64,000 nucleotides of DNA from Frigidibacter sp. RF13 (GCF_026626305.1 NZ_JAPNUE010000005.1:170681-234680), one strand, 5' to 3'. Positions 27,164 to 36,516 are shown, counted from the first letter of the stretch. The notes: generated by a model from the letters alone, not told the origin. A program made the numbers and translations.

Positions 27164-28870
27164 GTGGTGGGTGGCAGGACCTCTGACAGGGCAGACGTCG
27201 TACTCGGCGAGGATTGGGTCGGACCGGAAGGGGTCGTCGATACCGAACTGAGGGAAGGGCGGGAACGGCGAGGCATCATCTCGCTCAACCGCTCGCCGTT
27301 GGCCCGCAAGATCATTACGTTCAACCTCATGGCGATGGTCGTGCTGGTTGCCGGTGTCCTGTACCTGAACCCGTTCCGCAACAGCCTTGTCCTGCAGCGC
27401 GAAAGCGGCCTTGTCGCCGAGGCGCAGCTGATCGCCGATGTGTTCGAGGCCCAGCTTGATACGGCGGGGCCGGTGAATTTCGTCACCGGCGACGGGATTG
27501 ACGCGGTGGCGACCACCGGCGGCATCGAGCTGCCCGAAGGCGTCGAACTCTTCATCTATGACGCGACCGGGCAGCTCGTAACCTCGTCGGTTGGCATGGC
27601 GCGACCCGAGCAGGAGCTGATCAAGGGATTGCAGCGTGACGAGCGGTCGACCATCATCACCGATATCCTCAACCGCGTCTGGGATACGATCGAAGCGCTT
27701 CTTGGCCCCGGCGATACGCCCGACATCACCCGACATCCTGAAAGACTCGCCGCAGGGCTGGTGGATGCGGCGCTGGCCGGGGCCACACAGGCCCATACCG
27801 GCAAGGATGAACTGGGCGACGCGACCTTCACCGTGGCAACACCGATCCGCCAGAACGGCACGGTCGTGGGCGTTGCTGCCGTGACCTCCTTCGCGGGCGA
27901 GATCAACCAGCTTGTCCGCGTCGAGCGCGAACAGGTGCTACAGATGTTCGTTGTGGCGATCATCGTGTCGATCGGCCTGTCGCTGGTTCTGGCGTCCACA
28001 ATCGCCAATCCGCTGTCGGACCTCGCGGCGGCGGCGGAAATCGGGCGCGACAAGAATGCCCGCAAGATCTCGCCCAACCGCGTGCGCATCCCCGACCTGA
28101 CGGCACGACCCGACGAGATCGGGCGGCTTTCGGGCGCGATGCGCGGGATGGTCTCGGCGCTTTATGAACGGATCGAGGCGAACGAACAATTCGCGGCCGA
28201 TGTGGCGCACGAGATCAAGAACCCGCTCGCCTCGCTGCGGTCCGCCGTCGGTACGCTGCGCGTCGCCAAGCGCGAGGATCAGCGCGACAAGCTTCTTGAC
28301 GTGATCGACCATGACGTGCGCCGTCTCGACCGGCTGGTCAGCGACATCTCGAACGCCTCGCGGCTCGACAGTGAACTGGTGAAGGAAGAGGAAGAAGCGT
28401 TCAATCTTCTGAAGATGCTGACCAACCTCAGCGATTATCTGGGTCAGGAGGCACGGTCGAAAGGCGTCGAATTCATCGCCGATCTTCCCGCCGAACCGAT
28501 CACCATCACCGGACTTGAGGCGCGGCTTGCGCAGGTCTTCGTCAACCTGATCACCAACGCGATATCCTTCTGCACTGAAGGCGACGCGGTGCGCATCTGG
28601 GCGCGGCAGCGCGAGGGGCGCGTACTTGTCGTGGTCGAGGATACAGGCCCCGGCATTCCCGATCAGGCGCTGACAAAGATCTTCAAGCGTTTCTATTCCG
28701 AGCGCCCGCCCGGCCAGTTCGGAGAACATTCGGGCCTTGGCCTTGCGATTTCCAAACAGATCGTCGAGGCGCATGGCGGCGTGATCTGGGCCGAGAATAT
28801 CAGGCCCACGGATGCCGACATCACCTCTGAGCCGCTCGGCGCGCGTTTCGTCGTCGGCCTGCCGGTGTGA
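27164..28870 (+). CDS. chvG: Sensor histidine kinase ChvG
   Basis: A 568-residue membrane kinase: a cytoplasmic N-terminus (~50 residues), helix MAMVVLVAGVLYL, a periplasmic sensor region to about 260, a second helix FVVAIIVSIGLSLVLAS, HAMP, then the H-box FAADVAHEIKNPLASLRS (H349), and the ATP-binding domain (VNLITNAISFC, DTGPGIP, GLGLAISKQIVEAHGG). Partner of ChvI immediately upstream. The start is GTG 27164 or 27167, just after AGAGG. It shares a GTGA overlap with hprK. Confidence 0.92.
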   Translation: MVGGRTSDRADVVLGEDWVGPEGVVDTELREGRERRGIISLNRSPLARKIITFNLMAMVVLVAGVLYLNPFRNSLVLQRESGLVAEAQLIADVFEAQLDTAGPVNFVTGDGIDAVATTGGIELPEGVELFIYDATGQLVTSSVGMARPEQELIKGLQRDERSTIITDILNRVWDTIEALLGPGDTPDITRHPERLAAGLVDAALAGATQAHTGKDELGDATFTVATPIRQNGTVVGVAAVTSFAGEINQLVRVEREQVLQMFVVAIIVSIGLSLVLASTIANPLSDLAAAAEIGRDKNARKISPNRVRIPDLTARPDEIGRLSGAMRGMVSALYERIEANEQFAADVAHEIKNPLASLRSAVGTLRVAKREDQRDKLLDVIDHDVRRLDRLVSDISNASRLDSELVKEEEEAFNLLKMLTNLSDYLGQEARSKGVEFIADLPAEPITITGLEARLAQVFVNLITNAISFCTEGDAVRIWARQREGRVLVVVEDTGPGIPDQALTKIFKRFYSERPPGQFGEHSGLGLAISKQIVEAHGGVIWAENIRPTDADITSEPLGARFVVGLPV

Positions 28871-29295
28871 CGGATACCCCTTCGGAGATCATCCACGCTA
28901 CGACCGTTGCCTGGCAGCGGCGGGCCGTGGTGATCGCAGGCCCATCCGGGTCCGGCAAATCCGCGATGGCGCTGGAGCTGATGGCATTGGGCTGTTCGCT
29001 GGTCGCCGACGACCGGACGCTTCTGTCGATCCAATCCGGCATCCTCCGCGCCGAAGCGCCAGACCCGATCCGCGGCAGGATCGAGATTCGCGGCGCGGGC
29101 ATCTTCGCTGCCGAGGCTGCAGGCCGCATCCCGGTCACACTCATCGTCGATCTTTCGACAGATGAACGCGAACGCCTTCCCCCGCGCCGTGTCCGCACCT
29201 ATCTTGGCATTCCCATCCCTTGCCTTCACAGGATCGAGGGAGCGCATTTTCCAGCCGCGATCCTGCATGTGTTGAGGTCGGAACGTCTGGACTAG
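28867..29295 (+). CDS. hprK: HPr kinase/phosphorylase, short alphaproteobacterial form
   Basis: A 142-residue protein with the HprK catalytic core only: P-loop [14 protein letters not shown] (K31), LVADDRTLL and [12 protein letters not shown], the K-loop signature. The ~130-residue N-terminal domain of Firmicute HprK is absent, which is usual in alphaproteobacteria. It would phosphorylate Ser46 of the HPr encoded three genes downstream. It begins with GTG inside the chvG stop codon, so translation is coupled. Confidence 0.93.
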   Translation: MTDTPSEIIHATTVAWQRRAVVIAGPSGSGKSAMALELMALGCSLVADDRTLLSIQSGILRAEAPDPIRGRIEIRGAGIFAAEAAGRIPVTLIVDLSTDERERLPPRRVRTYLGIPIPCLHRIEGAHFPAAILHVLRSERLD

Positions 29296-29315
29296 CTATC
29301 GAAGGACCGACCCAG

Positions 29316-30242
29316 ATGACGGGCAAGGACCGGGCCGCGACCGCGAACAACCGCCATAGGCTCCTGATGGTGACGGGGCCGTCCGGTGCGGGCCGCGGCA
29401 CCGCGATCAGGGCACTGGAAGACCTTGGCCATGAACCGATCGACAACCTGCCGCTCAGCCTCGTGCCGCGACTTTTCGACGGCCCGCCGATCGGGCGCCC
29501 CGTGGCGCTCGGCATCGATGTCCGGAACCGCGATTTCTCGGTCGCGGCGCTCATCGACCTGATCGACGATCTGACTGAGCGGCCCGAGGTTGATGCCGAA
29601 CTGATGTTCCTCGACTGCGACCAGACGGAACTCCTGCGCCGCTATTCCGAAACACGCAGGCGCCATCCGTTCGTTCTGGCGCCGACGCCCGAGGACGCGG
29701 TCGAGCGCGAGATCGAGCTTCTGACGCCGATCCGGGCGCGCGCCGATATCCTGATCGACACGACCGACATGTCGCCGCACGACCTGAAGGCCGAGATCGC
29801 GCGTTGGGTCGATGCGGGGGCAGCCGAACGGCTGGCCGTCTCGGTCCATTCCTTTTCCTACAAGCGCGGCGTGCCGCGCGGGCTTGACATGATGTTCGAC
29901 TGCCGGTTCCTGAAGAACCCGCATTGGGAAGCCGCCCTGCGCCCGCTCGACGGGCGCGATGAGCGCGTTGCGGACTTCGTGGCCAATGACCCGCTTTACC
30001 CCACGTTCTTTGAAAAAACCCGCGATCTTCTGCTTTTCCTGTTGCCTGCGCAGGTGGATGAGGGCAAGAGCCACCTCGCCGTGGGCTTCGGTTGCACCGG
30101 CGGTCAGCACCGGTCGGTGATGATGGGGGAACGGATGGCCAAGGCGCTTGCAGCCGCTGGCTGGCAGGTGTCTATAAGGCATCGTGAATTGGAACGGCGG
30201 ACGGGTGGTTCGCCCAGACGAATGGCAGGTGGCGGGGCTTGA
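29316..30242 (+). CDS. rapZ: RapZ (YvcJ/YhbJ) family nucleotide-binding protein
   Basis: A 308-residue protein of the family that in enteric bacteria steers RNase E to GlmZ RNA and in Bacillus binds nucleotides. Marks are [49 protein letters not shown] and the conserved C-terminal [13 protein letters not shown]. The Walker A reads GPSGAGRGT: Arg27 replaces the usual Lys. The target in this organism is unknown. ATG 29316 has GAAGGA upstream. It overlaps the EIIA gene by 4 bp. Confidence 0.9.
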   Translation: MTGKDRAATANNRHRLLMVTGPSGAGRGTAIRALEDLGHEPIDNLPLSLVPRLFDGPPIGRPVALGIDVRNRDFSVAALIDLIDDLTERPEVDAELMFLDCDQTELLRRYSETRRRHPFVLAPTPEDAVEREIELLTPIRARADILIDTTDMSPHDLKAEIARWVDAGAAERLAVSVHSFSYKRGVPRGLDMMFDCRFLKNPHWEAALRPLDGRDERVADFVANDPLYPTFFEKTRDLLLFLLPAQVDEGKSHLAVGFGCTGGQHRSVMMGERMAKALAAAGWQVSIRHRELERRTGGSPRRMAGGGA

Positions 30243-30640
30243 TCGGGATCGTGATCGTCGCGCATGGCGGGCTGGCGAAGGAATATCTCGCGGCCGTCGA
30301 ACATGTGGTGGGGCCCCAGAGGGGCATCCGCGCGATCGCCATTGAGGAAGACCATGATCGCGCCAAGAAACAGGCAGAGATCATGGGCGCCGCCGATGCG
30401 GTTGACGAGGGCGATGGCGTGGTGGTGGTGACCGACATGTTCGGCGGCTCGCCTTCGAACCTCTCGCTCAAGGCCTGCGTGTCGCAGGATCGCCAGATCA
30501 TTTACGGCGCCAACCTGCCCATGCTGATCAAGCTGGCGAAATCGCGCGCGCTGCCGGTGCCCGATGCGGTCGCCTCGGCGCTCGATGCGGGCAGGAAGTA
30601 TATCAACAGTTACGTCGGTTCCGGGCAGGGCAGCCAATGA
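30239..30640 (+). CDS. PTS EIIA component, mannose family
   Basis: A 133-residue single EIIA domain of the Man family, phosphorylated on H9 ([12 protein letters not shown]), with [18 protein letters not shown]. No EIIB, EIIC or EIID gene is near, so it serves as a regulatory phosphoacceptor rather than a sugar importer, as known for the ManX-like protein of rhizobia. Its TTG start lies within the rapZ stop codon (4-bp overlap), and it overlaps the HPr gene by 4 bp. Confidence 0.92.
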   Translation: MIGIVIVAHGGLAKEYLAAVEHVVGPQRGIRAIAIEEDHDRAKKQAEIMGAADAVDEGDGVVVVTDMFGGSPSNLSLKACVSQDRQIIYGANLPMLIKLAKSRALPVPDAVASALDAGRKYINSYVGSGQGSQ

Positions 30641-30906
30641 CCCCCATTCTCCTCGATATTGTGAACGAAAAGGGGCTTCATGCCCGCGCCTCGGCGAAGT
30701 TCGTCGAAGTGGTCGAGGCGCATGATGCCTCGGCGACGGTCGAGAAGGACGGGATGAGCGTGTCGGGCGATTCGATCATGGGTCTTCTGATGCTCGCCGC
30801 CTCGCGCGGGACCCAGATCAGCGTGGTGACCAGCGGTCCGGAGGCTGAAAAGCTCCTCGAAGCGCTGCGCGCACTCGTCGCCAACCGCTTCGGCGAGGAG
30901 CATTGA
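30637..30906 (+). CDS. HPr phosphocarrier protein
   Basis: An 89-residue HPr with both regulatory sites: H15 (EKGLHARASAKF), phosphorylated by enzyme I, and S46 (SGDSIMGLLML), the target of the HprK encoded upstream. With EIIA it makes a complete regulatory phosphorelay that lacks a transporter. Enzyme I must be encoded elsewhere. Overlaps EIIA by 4 bp. Confidence 0.94.
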   Translation: MTPILLDIVNEKGLHARASAKFVEVVEAHDASATVEKDGMSVSGDSIMGLLMLAASRGTQISVVTSGPEAEKLLEALRALVANRFGEEH

Positions 30907-30925
30907 GGATGACCGGGGCACGCGC

Positions 30926-31789
30926 ATGGTGAGCGTGACCGAAACCCGGCCCACCCCGGCGCCGAAGAACAAGCGCTACGAAATGCGGCGCCTGTCCTAC
31001 GCGGGCACCTTTTCCAACCCGTTCAAGGCGGGGGCGATACGCACCATCGAATGGCTGACGGGTAAGGTCACGCTCATCCGCCTGATCCGGTCGTTCGAGA
31101 AATCGGGGGCGCCGGTCGGTTCGCCCTTCTGGCCGAAGGCGATCCGCCATATGGGGATCGATATTCAGACCCCGCCCGAAGAAATTGCCCGCATCCCGAA
31201 GACCGGTCCCGTCGTCGTGGTGGCGAACCACCCGTCGGGCCTTGTCGACGGGATGATCATGGCCGAGATGGTCAATCGGGTCCGGTCGGATTTCAAGATC
31301 CTCACCCGCTCGCTGCTGACCGGTATCCCCGAGGTCGAGGAGTTCATGATCCCTGTGCCCTTCCCGCACGAGGAAAACGCCCGCGAACTGGGGCTGATCA
31401 TGCGCGATGACACGATGAAGCACCTAAAGGCGGGGGGCGTGGTGATCCTGTTTCCGGCCGGGAAGGTCGCGATGTCGGAAGGCTGGTGGGGGGCTGCGGT
31501 CGAGGGTGAATGGAACGTCTTCACCCACAAGATCGTGCGCTCGACCGGTGCGACGATCCTGCCGATCTATTTCGCGGGCCAGAACAGCCGCGCCTTCCAG
31601 ATCGCCAATCAGGTATCAGACACGATCCGCCAGGGCCTGCTGCTGCACGAGATCAAACGCGCGCTCTTCAAACCGCAGCGCCCGGTCATCGGTGAACCGA
31701 TCCCGGCGACGGTTCTGAAGGACTGGGAGGGCAACCCGCGCGGGTTCCTGGCGTGGCTCAGGGAACATACGCTTAGCCTCGGCAGGTGA
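30926..31789 (+). CDS. PlsC-type lysophospholipid acyltransferase
   Basis: A 287-residue acyltransferase. The catalytic block is NHPSGLVDGMI (NHx4D), with the binding block ILFPAGKVAMSE and a third segment TGATILPIYFAGQ. Such proteins acylate lyso-lipids, ornithine lipids or related substrates at the membrane; the exact lipid is not clear. It lies 19 nt after HPr, so it may be read from the same transcript, suggesting a link between envelope signalling (ChvGI) and lipid synthesis, which is inference. Confidence 0.82.
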   Translation: MVSVTETRPTPAPKNKRYEMRRLSYAGTFSNPFKAGAIRTIEWLTGKVTLIRLIRSFEKSGAPVGSPFWPKAIRHMGIDIQTPPEEIARIPKTGPVVVVANHPSGLVDGMIMAEMVNRVRSDFKILTRSLLTGIPEVEEFMIPVPFPHEENARELGLIMRDDTMKHLKAGGVVILFPAGKVAMSEGWWGAAVEGEWNVFTHKIVRSTGATILPIYFAGQNSRAFQIANQVSDTIRQGLLLHEIKRALFKPQRPVIGEPIPATVLKDWEGNPRGFLAWLREHTLSLGR

Positions 31790-31795
31790 CGGCCA

Positions 31796-31899
31796 GCTGG
31801 GGTCAGCCCCCGAACCCCCGAGATATTTCGGCCAGAATGAAGATATGCTTTCACTGTGGATCAAATATCCTCGGGGGTCTGGGGGCAGACAGCCCCCAG
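31796..31899. repeat. Intergenic repeat, copy C (inverted pair)
   Basis: Right half 31863-31899: AAATATCCTCGGGGG box then an 8-bp stem (31879-31886 with 31892-31899) with a 5-nt loop. Left half, about 31796-31828, is the same element on the other strand (GATATTT box, C-run, GGGG-TCAG-CCCC stem). It separates two convergent genes, so each half would serve one of them. Confidence 0.65.
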
Positions 31900-31913
31900 C
31901 CTTCGCCCGGAGG

Positions 31914-32789
31914 TCACCGCGTCGGCACCGGCACTTCGCCGCGATAGTCGTAGAACCCGCGCTGGGTCTTGCGGCCGAGCCAGCCGGCTTCGACATATTT
32001 CGTCAGAAGCGGACAGGGCCGATATTTGGTGTCGGCGAGCCCCTCGTGAAGGACGTTCATGATCGCGAGGCAGGTGTCGAGGCCGATGAAATCGGCCAGT
32101 TCCAAGGGCCCCATCGGATGGTTGGCGCCGAGCTTCAGCGACTGGTCGATGGATTTCACCGAGCCGACGCCCTCGTACAGCGTATAGACCGCCTCGTTGA
32201 TCATCGGCATCAGGATGCGGTTCACGATGAAGGCCGGGAAATCCTCGGCGCTTGCGGCCGTCTTTCCGAGCCTTTCCACGACCTCGACCAAAGCCTTGTA
32301 GGTCGGCTCGTCGGTGGCGATGCCGCGGATCAGCTCGACAAGCTGCATCACCGGCACCGGGTTCATGAAATGGAAGCCCATGAACTTTTCCGGCCGGTCG
32401 GTCCGTGAGGCGAGCCGGGTAATCGAAATGGACGAGGTGTTCGAGGTCAGGATCGTCTCGGGCTTCAGATGGGGGACCAGATCCTCGAAGATCGCCTGCT
32501 TGACCATCTCGCGCTCGGTCGCGGCCTCGATCACCAGATCGGTCTGGCCAAGGTCGGCGAGCCTCAGCGTGGTGCGAATGCGGCTGAGGGCGGCTGCCTT
32601 GTCGGCCTCCAACACCTTGCCGCGCGAGATCTGACGGTCGAAATTCTTGGTGATCGTCACGATCGCCTTGTCGAGCGCCTCCTGGCTCACGTCGGTCATC
32701 AGGACATCGTAGCCCGCCGCCGCGAAGACATGGGCAATGCCGTTGCCCATCTGGCCCGCGCCCACGATACCCACCGACTGGATCGCCAT
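31914..32789 (-). CDS. 3-hydroxybutyryl-CoA dehydrogenase
   Basis: Interconverts 3-hydroxybutyryl-CoA and acetoacetyl-CoA with NAD(P). The 291-residue protein has the GIVGAGQMGNGIAHVFA nucleotide fold at the N-terminus, SNTSSISITRLA, the HxxNP block (FMGFHFMNPVPVM), and the C-terminal dimerisation domain with GLDTCLAIMNVLHEG. The length and lack of a crotonase domain fit the stand-alone Hbd enzyme used in PHB/butanoyl metabolism. ATG 32789 has AAGGA upstream. Its neighbours etfAB would accept electrons from dehydrogenases of the same pathways. Confidence 0.93.
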   Translation of the reverse strand: MAIQSVGIVGAGQMGNGIAHVFAAAGYDVLMTDVSQEALDKAIVTITKNFDRQISRGKVLEADKAAALSRIRTTLRLADLGQTDLVIEAATEREMVKQAIFEDLVPHLKPETILTSNTSSISITRLASRTDRPEKFMGFHFMNPVPVMQLVELIRGIATDEPTYKALVEVVERLGKTAASAEDFPAFIVNRILMPMINEAVYTLYEGVGSVKSIDQSLKLGANHPMGPLELADFIGLDTCLAIMNVLHEGLADTKYRPCPLLTKYVEAGWLGRKTQRGFYDYRGEVPVPTR

Positions 32790-32943
32790 TGTCTGTCCTT
32801 TCCCGCTCTGCCGCGCGACCTTATGCACCCCGGCCCCGCCTGCGCAAGCCTTGGCCACGGCAATCCCCGCTCGCATTAGGCATTTCGCAATGCCTTCCGT
32901 GCAAGCCTTGTTGTCGGGTGACTTAGAACTGAAGGTGGGAGCA

Positions 32944-33777
32944 ATGGCCTATGAATTCCCGGGCGCGGGGGCGCTTGACTATCTTCCATGCCGCTATGGC
33001 GCGTCAAAGCTTCTGTTCCGGGGGCCGCGGAGGAAGCTGGAAGGGAAGTATTGTGCCTTTCTCGGCGGGTCGGAGACCTATGGAAAATATGTGCGCGACC
33101 CCTATCCGGCGCTGGCTGAGGCGGCGCTTGGCCTGCCGATGGTGAACCTCGGCTATATGAATGCAGGCGCGGATGTCTTTCTGAACGAACCCGCGGTCAT
33201 CGATGCCGCCAACGGTGCGCGGGTTGCGGTGATCCAGATCCTCGGCGCGCAGAACATGTCAAACCGCTTCTATGCCGTGCACCCGCGCCGCAACGACCGG
33301 TTCCTGCGCGCCTCAGCGCTGATGAAGACCATCTTCGGCGAGGTCGACTTCAATGAGTTCCACTTCACCCGACATATGCTTCTGACGCTGAAGCGCGTTG
33401 CGCCGGAAAAGTTCGGCCTGGTCGAGACCGAGCTGAAGGCCGCCTGGGTGGCGCGCATGCGGCTGTTCCTGCAGAAGATGAGGACCAGGACGGTGCTTCT
33501 GGCGATCGGCGATCATCGCGGCGCCAGTCGGCCGGGCGATGAGCTGGGGCCGGAGCCCCTGCTGATCGACGAGAAGATGATCGAGACCATCCGCCCCTTC
33601 GCCACCGACTTCGTCCGCTTCGCACCAAGCGATGCCGCCAGGTCATCGGGAACGCTCGGCATGTTCTTCGCGCCGCTCGACGCGCCATCGGCCGCGGAAC
33701 TGCCCGGGCCCAAGGTCCATGAGGAAGTGGCCGAGGCGCTGACGCCGGTCATCGCCCGGCATCTGAAAGGGCACTGA
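32944..33777 (+). CDS. DUF6473 family protein
   Basis: A 277-residue protein of unknown function, of a family found mainly in Rhodobacteraceae. Visible features: DYLPCRYGASKLLFRGPRR, AFLGGSETYGKYV near the N-terminus with a glycine-rich turn, VIQILGAQNMSNRFY, and RTVLLAIGDHRG. The alternating pattern suggests an alpha/beta fold. No catalytic motif is assigned. It diverges from the dehydrogenase 154 nt away and converges with etfA. Confidence 0.7.
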   Translation: MAYEFPGAGALDYLPCRYGASKLLFRGPRRKLEGKYCAFLGGSETYGKYVRDPYPALAEAALGLPMVNLGYMNAGADVFLNEPAVIDAANGARVAVIQILGAQNMSNRFYAVHPRRNDRFLRASALMKTIFGEVDFNEFHFTRHMLLTLKRVAPEKFGLVETELKAAWVARMRLFLQKMRTRTVLLAIGDHRGASRPGDELGPEPLLIDEKMIETIRPFATDFVRFAPSDAARSSGTLGMFFAPLDAPSAAELPGPKVHEEVAEALTPVIARHLKGH

Positions 33778-33782
33778 AAGGA

Positions 33783-33807
33783 AAAGGCCCGCCGATGGCA
33801 GGCCTTT
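33783..33807. terminator. Bidirectional terminator between DUF6473 gene and etfA
   Basis: AAAGGCC 33783-33789 with GGCCTTT 33801-33807, extended by GCC/GGC at 33791-33799 around GAT; A- and T-rich ends on both strands suit convergent genes. Confidence 0.7.
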
Positions 33808-33833
33808 CTGGTTTGTCCGGGCCGCTCGGCGGA

Positions 33834-34760
33834 TCAGAGCTTGCCGGTCAGTTCCGGCACGGCGGCGAAAAGATCGGCGACAAGGCCGTAATCGGCGACC
33901 TGGAAGATCGGCGCCTCTTCATCCTTGTTGATCGCGACGATGATCTTGGAATCCTTCATCCCGGCAAGATGCTGGATGGCGCCCGAGATGCCCACCGCGA
34001 CATAGAGGTCCGGCGCCACGACCTTGCCGGTCTGGCCGACCTGCCAGTCGTTCGGGGCATAGCCCGAATCGACCGCCGCGCGGCTGGCACCGACGGCTGC
34101 GCCGAGCTTGTCGGCAAGCGCCTCGATCAGGTCGAAGCTTTCCTTGGAGCCGACGCCACGGCCGCCCGAGACCACGACCTTGGCCGAGGTCAGTTCTGGC
34201 CGGTCAGAGGCTGCGACCTTGTCCTCGATCCATTCCGACAGGCCGGGGCTCGCAGGTGCGCCGACGGTCTCGACCGAAGCCGAACCGCCCATGCCCGCGG
34301 GTTCGAAGGTCGAGGTACGGATCGAGACGACCTTGATCTTGTCGGAGGATTTCACCGTCTGGATCGCGTTGCCGGCATAGATCGGCCGTTCGAACGTATC
34401 GGCATCGACGACGCCGGAAACATCCGAGATCACCATCACGTCGAGAAGGGCGGCCACGCGGGGCAGCACGTTCTTGGCGTCGGTCGTGGCAGGCGCGACG
34501 ATATGGCTATAGCCATCCGCGAGCGACACGATCAGCGCGGCGGTCGGTTCGGCCAGGCGATGGCCAAGCACCGCGTCCTCGGCGCAGAGAACCTTCTTCA
34601 CACCGTCGAGCTTCGCCGCCTCGGCAGCCGCATCGGCAGCACGCGCCCCGGCGCAAAGCACAGTGACATCGCCAAGCATCTTCGCCGCCGTCAGCGCCTT
34701 CGCGGTCGCGTCGACCGACAGCTGACCATCGGTCACTTCACCAAGCAGAAGAACAGCCAT
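33834..34760 (-). CDS. etfA: Electron transfer flavoprotein, alpha subunit
   Basis: Half of the FAD/AMP heterodimer that takes electrons from acyl-CoA dehydrogenases and passes them to ETF-ubiquinone oxidoreductase. The 308-residue protein has the C-terminal FAD-binding block [20 protein letters not shown], then [20 protein letters not shown] and [23 protein letters not shown]. It overlaps etfB by one nucleotide (TGATG). Mcd, encoded at 21.8-23.5 kb, is a likely electron donor. Confidence 0.96.
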   Translation of the reverse strand: MAVLLLGEVTDGQLSVDATAKALTAAKMLGDVTVLCAGARAADAAAEAAKLDGVKKVLCAEDAVLGHRLAEPTAALIVSLADGYSHIVAPATTDAKNVLPRVAALLDVMVISDVSGVVDADTFERPIYAGNAIQTVKSSDKIKVVSIRTSTFEPAGMGGSASVETVGAPASPGLSEWIEDKVAASDRPELTSAKVVVSGGRGVGSKESFDLIEALADKLGAAVGASRAAVDSGYAPNDWQVGQTGKVVAPDLYVAVGISGAIQHLAGMKDSKIIVAINKDEEAPIFQVADYGLVADLFAAVPELTGKL

Positions 34761-35521
34761 CAGATCACCCCCGCTTCGTCTTTGAGTTTCGCGATCAACT
34801 CGTCAACCGAGCCAACCTTCACGCCCGCCTTGCGGCCTGCGGGCTCGCTGGTCTTCACCACCGTGAGGCGCGGCGCGACATCGACGCCGTAGTCGGCGGG
34901 CGTCTTGGCGGCGAGCGGCTTGGTCTTGGCCTTCATGATGTTCGGCAGAGACGCATAGCGCGGCTCGTTCAGGCGCAGGTCGACCGAGACGATCGCGGGC
35001 AGCTTGACCGCGATCGACTGCAGGCCGCCGTCGACCTCGCGGGTCACGGTTGCCTTGTCGCCCTCGATCTTCAGTTCCGAAATGAAGGTGGCCTGCGCCC
35101 AGCCGAGAAGCGCCGCGAGCATCTGGCCAGTGGCGTTCATGTCATTGTCGATCGCCTGCTTGCCGCAAAGGACGATCCCGGGCGCCTCTTCCTTGACGAC
35201 GCCAGCGAGCAGCTTTGCGACCGCGAGCGGCTCGATATCGGTATGAACGTCCGCCGCCGCCTCGATCAGGATCGCGCGGTCGGCCCCCATGGCGAGCGCG
35301 GTGCGCAGTGTTTCCTGCGCCTGCTTCACGCCGATGGACACGACGACAACCTCGGTCGCGACGCCCTTTTCCTTCAGCCGGATCGCCTCTTCCACGGCGA
35401 TCTCGTCGAACGGGTTCATCGACATTTTGACGTTAGCGAGATCGACCCCCGATCCGTCCGCCTTCACGCGGACCTTCACGTTATAGTCGATCACGCGCTT
35501 CACAGGCACGAGGACCTTCAT
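34760..35521 (-). CDS. etfB: Electron transfer flavoprotein, beta subunit
   Basis: The 253-residue AMP-binding beta subunit: [20 protein letters not shown] at the N-terminus, [17 protein letters not shown], the [23 protein letters not shown] loop and [17 protein letters not shown] near the AMP site. ATG 35521 is chosen from the conserved [10 protein letters not shown]; the frame extends upstream to 35566 without similarity. Confidence 0.96.
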   Translation of the reverse strand: MKVLVPVKRVIDYNVKVRVKADGSGVDLANVKMSMNPFDEIAVEEAIRLKEKGVATEVVVVSIGVKQAQETLRTALAMGADRAILIEAAADVHTDIEPLAVAKLLAGVVKEEAPGIVLCGKQAIDNDMNATGQMLAALLGWAQATFISELKIEGDKATVTREVDGGLQSIAVKLPAIVSVDLRLNEPRYASLPNIMKAKTKPLAAKTPADYGVDVAPRLTVVKTSEPAGRKAGVKVGSVDELIAKLKDEAGVI

Positions 35522-35681
35522 CGGCGTGTATCTCCTCAAGACGGGCCCCCCTTGCGGGTGGCGCAATAACTCCCGTCCGGTTCCTAGCGATTCTGCAACG
35601 CAGAGGACAGTGCAAAATCGACAGGAGTTGACGCTCAGACGCCACGTTTTGGCCTGTTAGCGACGGACACCGGCCAGGCCG

Positions 35682-35747
35682 GGCCGCTTATCGCGCCCTT
35701 GCGGCCGCTCTTCGCGAGGAGCGCGCGTCAGGGCGCGAGAAGCGGCC
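35682..35747. terminator. 17-bp inverted repeat enclosing a second hairpin
   Basis: GGCCGCTTATCGCGCCC (35682-35698) is complementary to 35731-35747 except at one base. The 32-nt loop holds a smaller imperfect hairpin (GCTCTTCGCGAGGAGC region, 35707-35722). The outer right arm reaches the stop codon of the adenosyltransferase. It probably terminates that message, which reads leftward; no T-run is clear. Confidence 0.5.
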
Positions 35748-36316
35748 TAGCGGTGGGCGCCGGGGACCCAGAGCACATCCTCGCCGCCGTTCGCCACCCG
35801 CGCCGCCACAAAGAACCAGTCCGACAGACGGTTCAGATAGGTGATGGCGGCGGGATTGACCTCTTCGCTTTCCGCCAGTTCGACCGTCAGCCGTTCGGCC
35901 CGGCGGCTGACCGTGCGGCAGAGGTGGAGGTATGCGGCAAGCGGTGTGCCCCCCGGCAGGATGAAGCTGCGGAGCGGCGAAAGCGGCGCGTTCATCACGT
36001 CGATCTCGCGTTCCAGCCGCTCGGCCTGGCCGGGCACCATGCGCAGGACCGGATAGCCCGCTTCCGCGTCCTTCGTCATCTCGGGGCGGCAAAGATCGGC
36101 GCCGAGGTCGAAAAGATCGTTCTGGATACGGGCAAGGCCTGCATCCATCTCGGTTCCGGCCGCATGCAGGCGGGCAAGACCCACCGTGGCATTGACTTCA
36201 TCCACCGTGCCATAGGCCGAAACGCGCGCCGAATGTTTCGCGACCCGCGCGCCGTTTCCGAGCGCGGTTTCGCCCTTGTCGCCGGTCTTCGTATAGATTT
36301 TGTTCAGGACGACCAT
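35747..36316 (-). CDS. PduO-type corrinoid adenosyltransferase
   Basis: Adds adenosyl from ATP to cob(I)alamin, giving coenzyme B12, which is needed by methylmalonyl- and ethylmalonyl-CoA mutases. The 189-residue protein has the ATP motif TKTGDKGETALGNG at residues 9-22, RVSAYGTVDEVNATVG, and the C-terminal ATP/cobalamin region SRRAERLTVELAESEEV-NPAAITYLNRLSDWFFVAAR. The fold and motifs are of the PduO, not CobA, type. It overlaps the HIG1-type gene by one nucleotide. Confidence 0.94.
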   Translation of the reverse strand: MVVLNKIYTKTGDKGETALGNGARVAKHSARVSAYGTVDEVNATVGLARLHAAGTEMDAGLARIQNDLFDLGADLCRPEMTKDAEAGYPVLRMVPGQAERLEREIDVMNAPLSPLRSFILPGGTPLAAYLHLCRTVSRRAERLTVELAESEEVNPAAITYLNRLSDWFFVAARVANGGEDVLWVPGAHR

Positions 36317-36516
36317 CAGCGACCCCGGATCAGCACGAAGGCGAGGATCAGCACCACCGCCGCCGCCTGAGCGATGATCCGGTAGCGCATGATGCGGTTG
36401 GCGTGCTTGCGGTTGAAGTCGCCGCCCTTGGCGAAGCCGCCTATCCCAGTCATCAGGATGGCCAAGACCACGAAACAGGCGATGGCCGCGACGATGAAAA
36501 GCGGGTCTCTGGTCAT
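36316..36516 (-). CDS. HIG1-type twin transmembrane small protein
   Basis: A 66-residue protein of two membrane helices (LFIVAAIACFVVLAILMTGIGGF and IIAQAAAVVLILAFVLI) joined by a short loop with FNRKHANRIMRYRIIAQ, which resembles the HIG1 (hypoxia-induced) domain known from cytochrome oxidase partners. Its stop overlaps the adenosyltransferase start by 1 nt (TGATG). Assignment to a respiratory role is inference. Confidence 0.75.
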   Translation of the reverse strand: MTRDPLFIVAAIACFVVLAILMTGIGGFAKGGDFNRKHANRIMRYRIIAQAAAVVLILAFVLIRGR

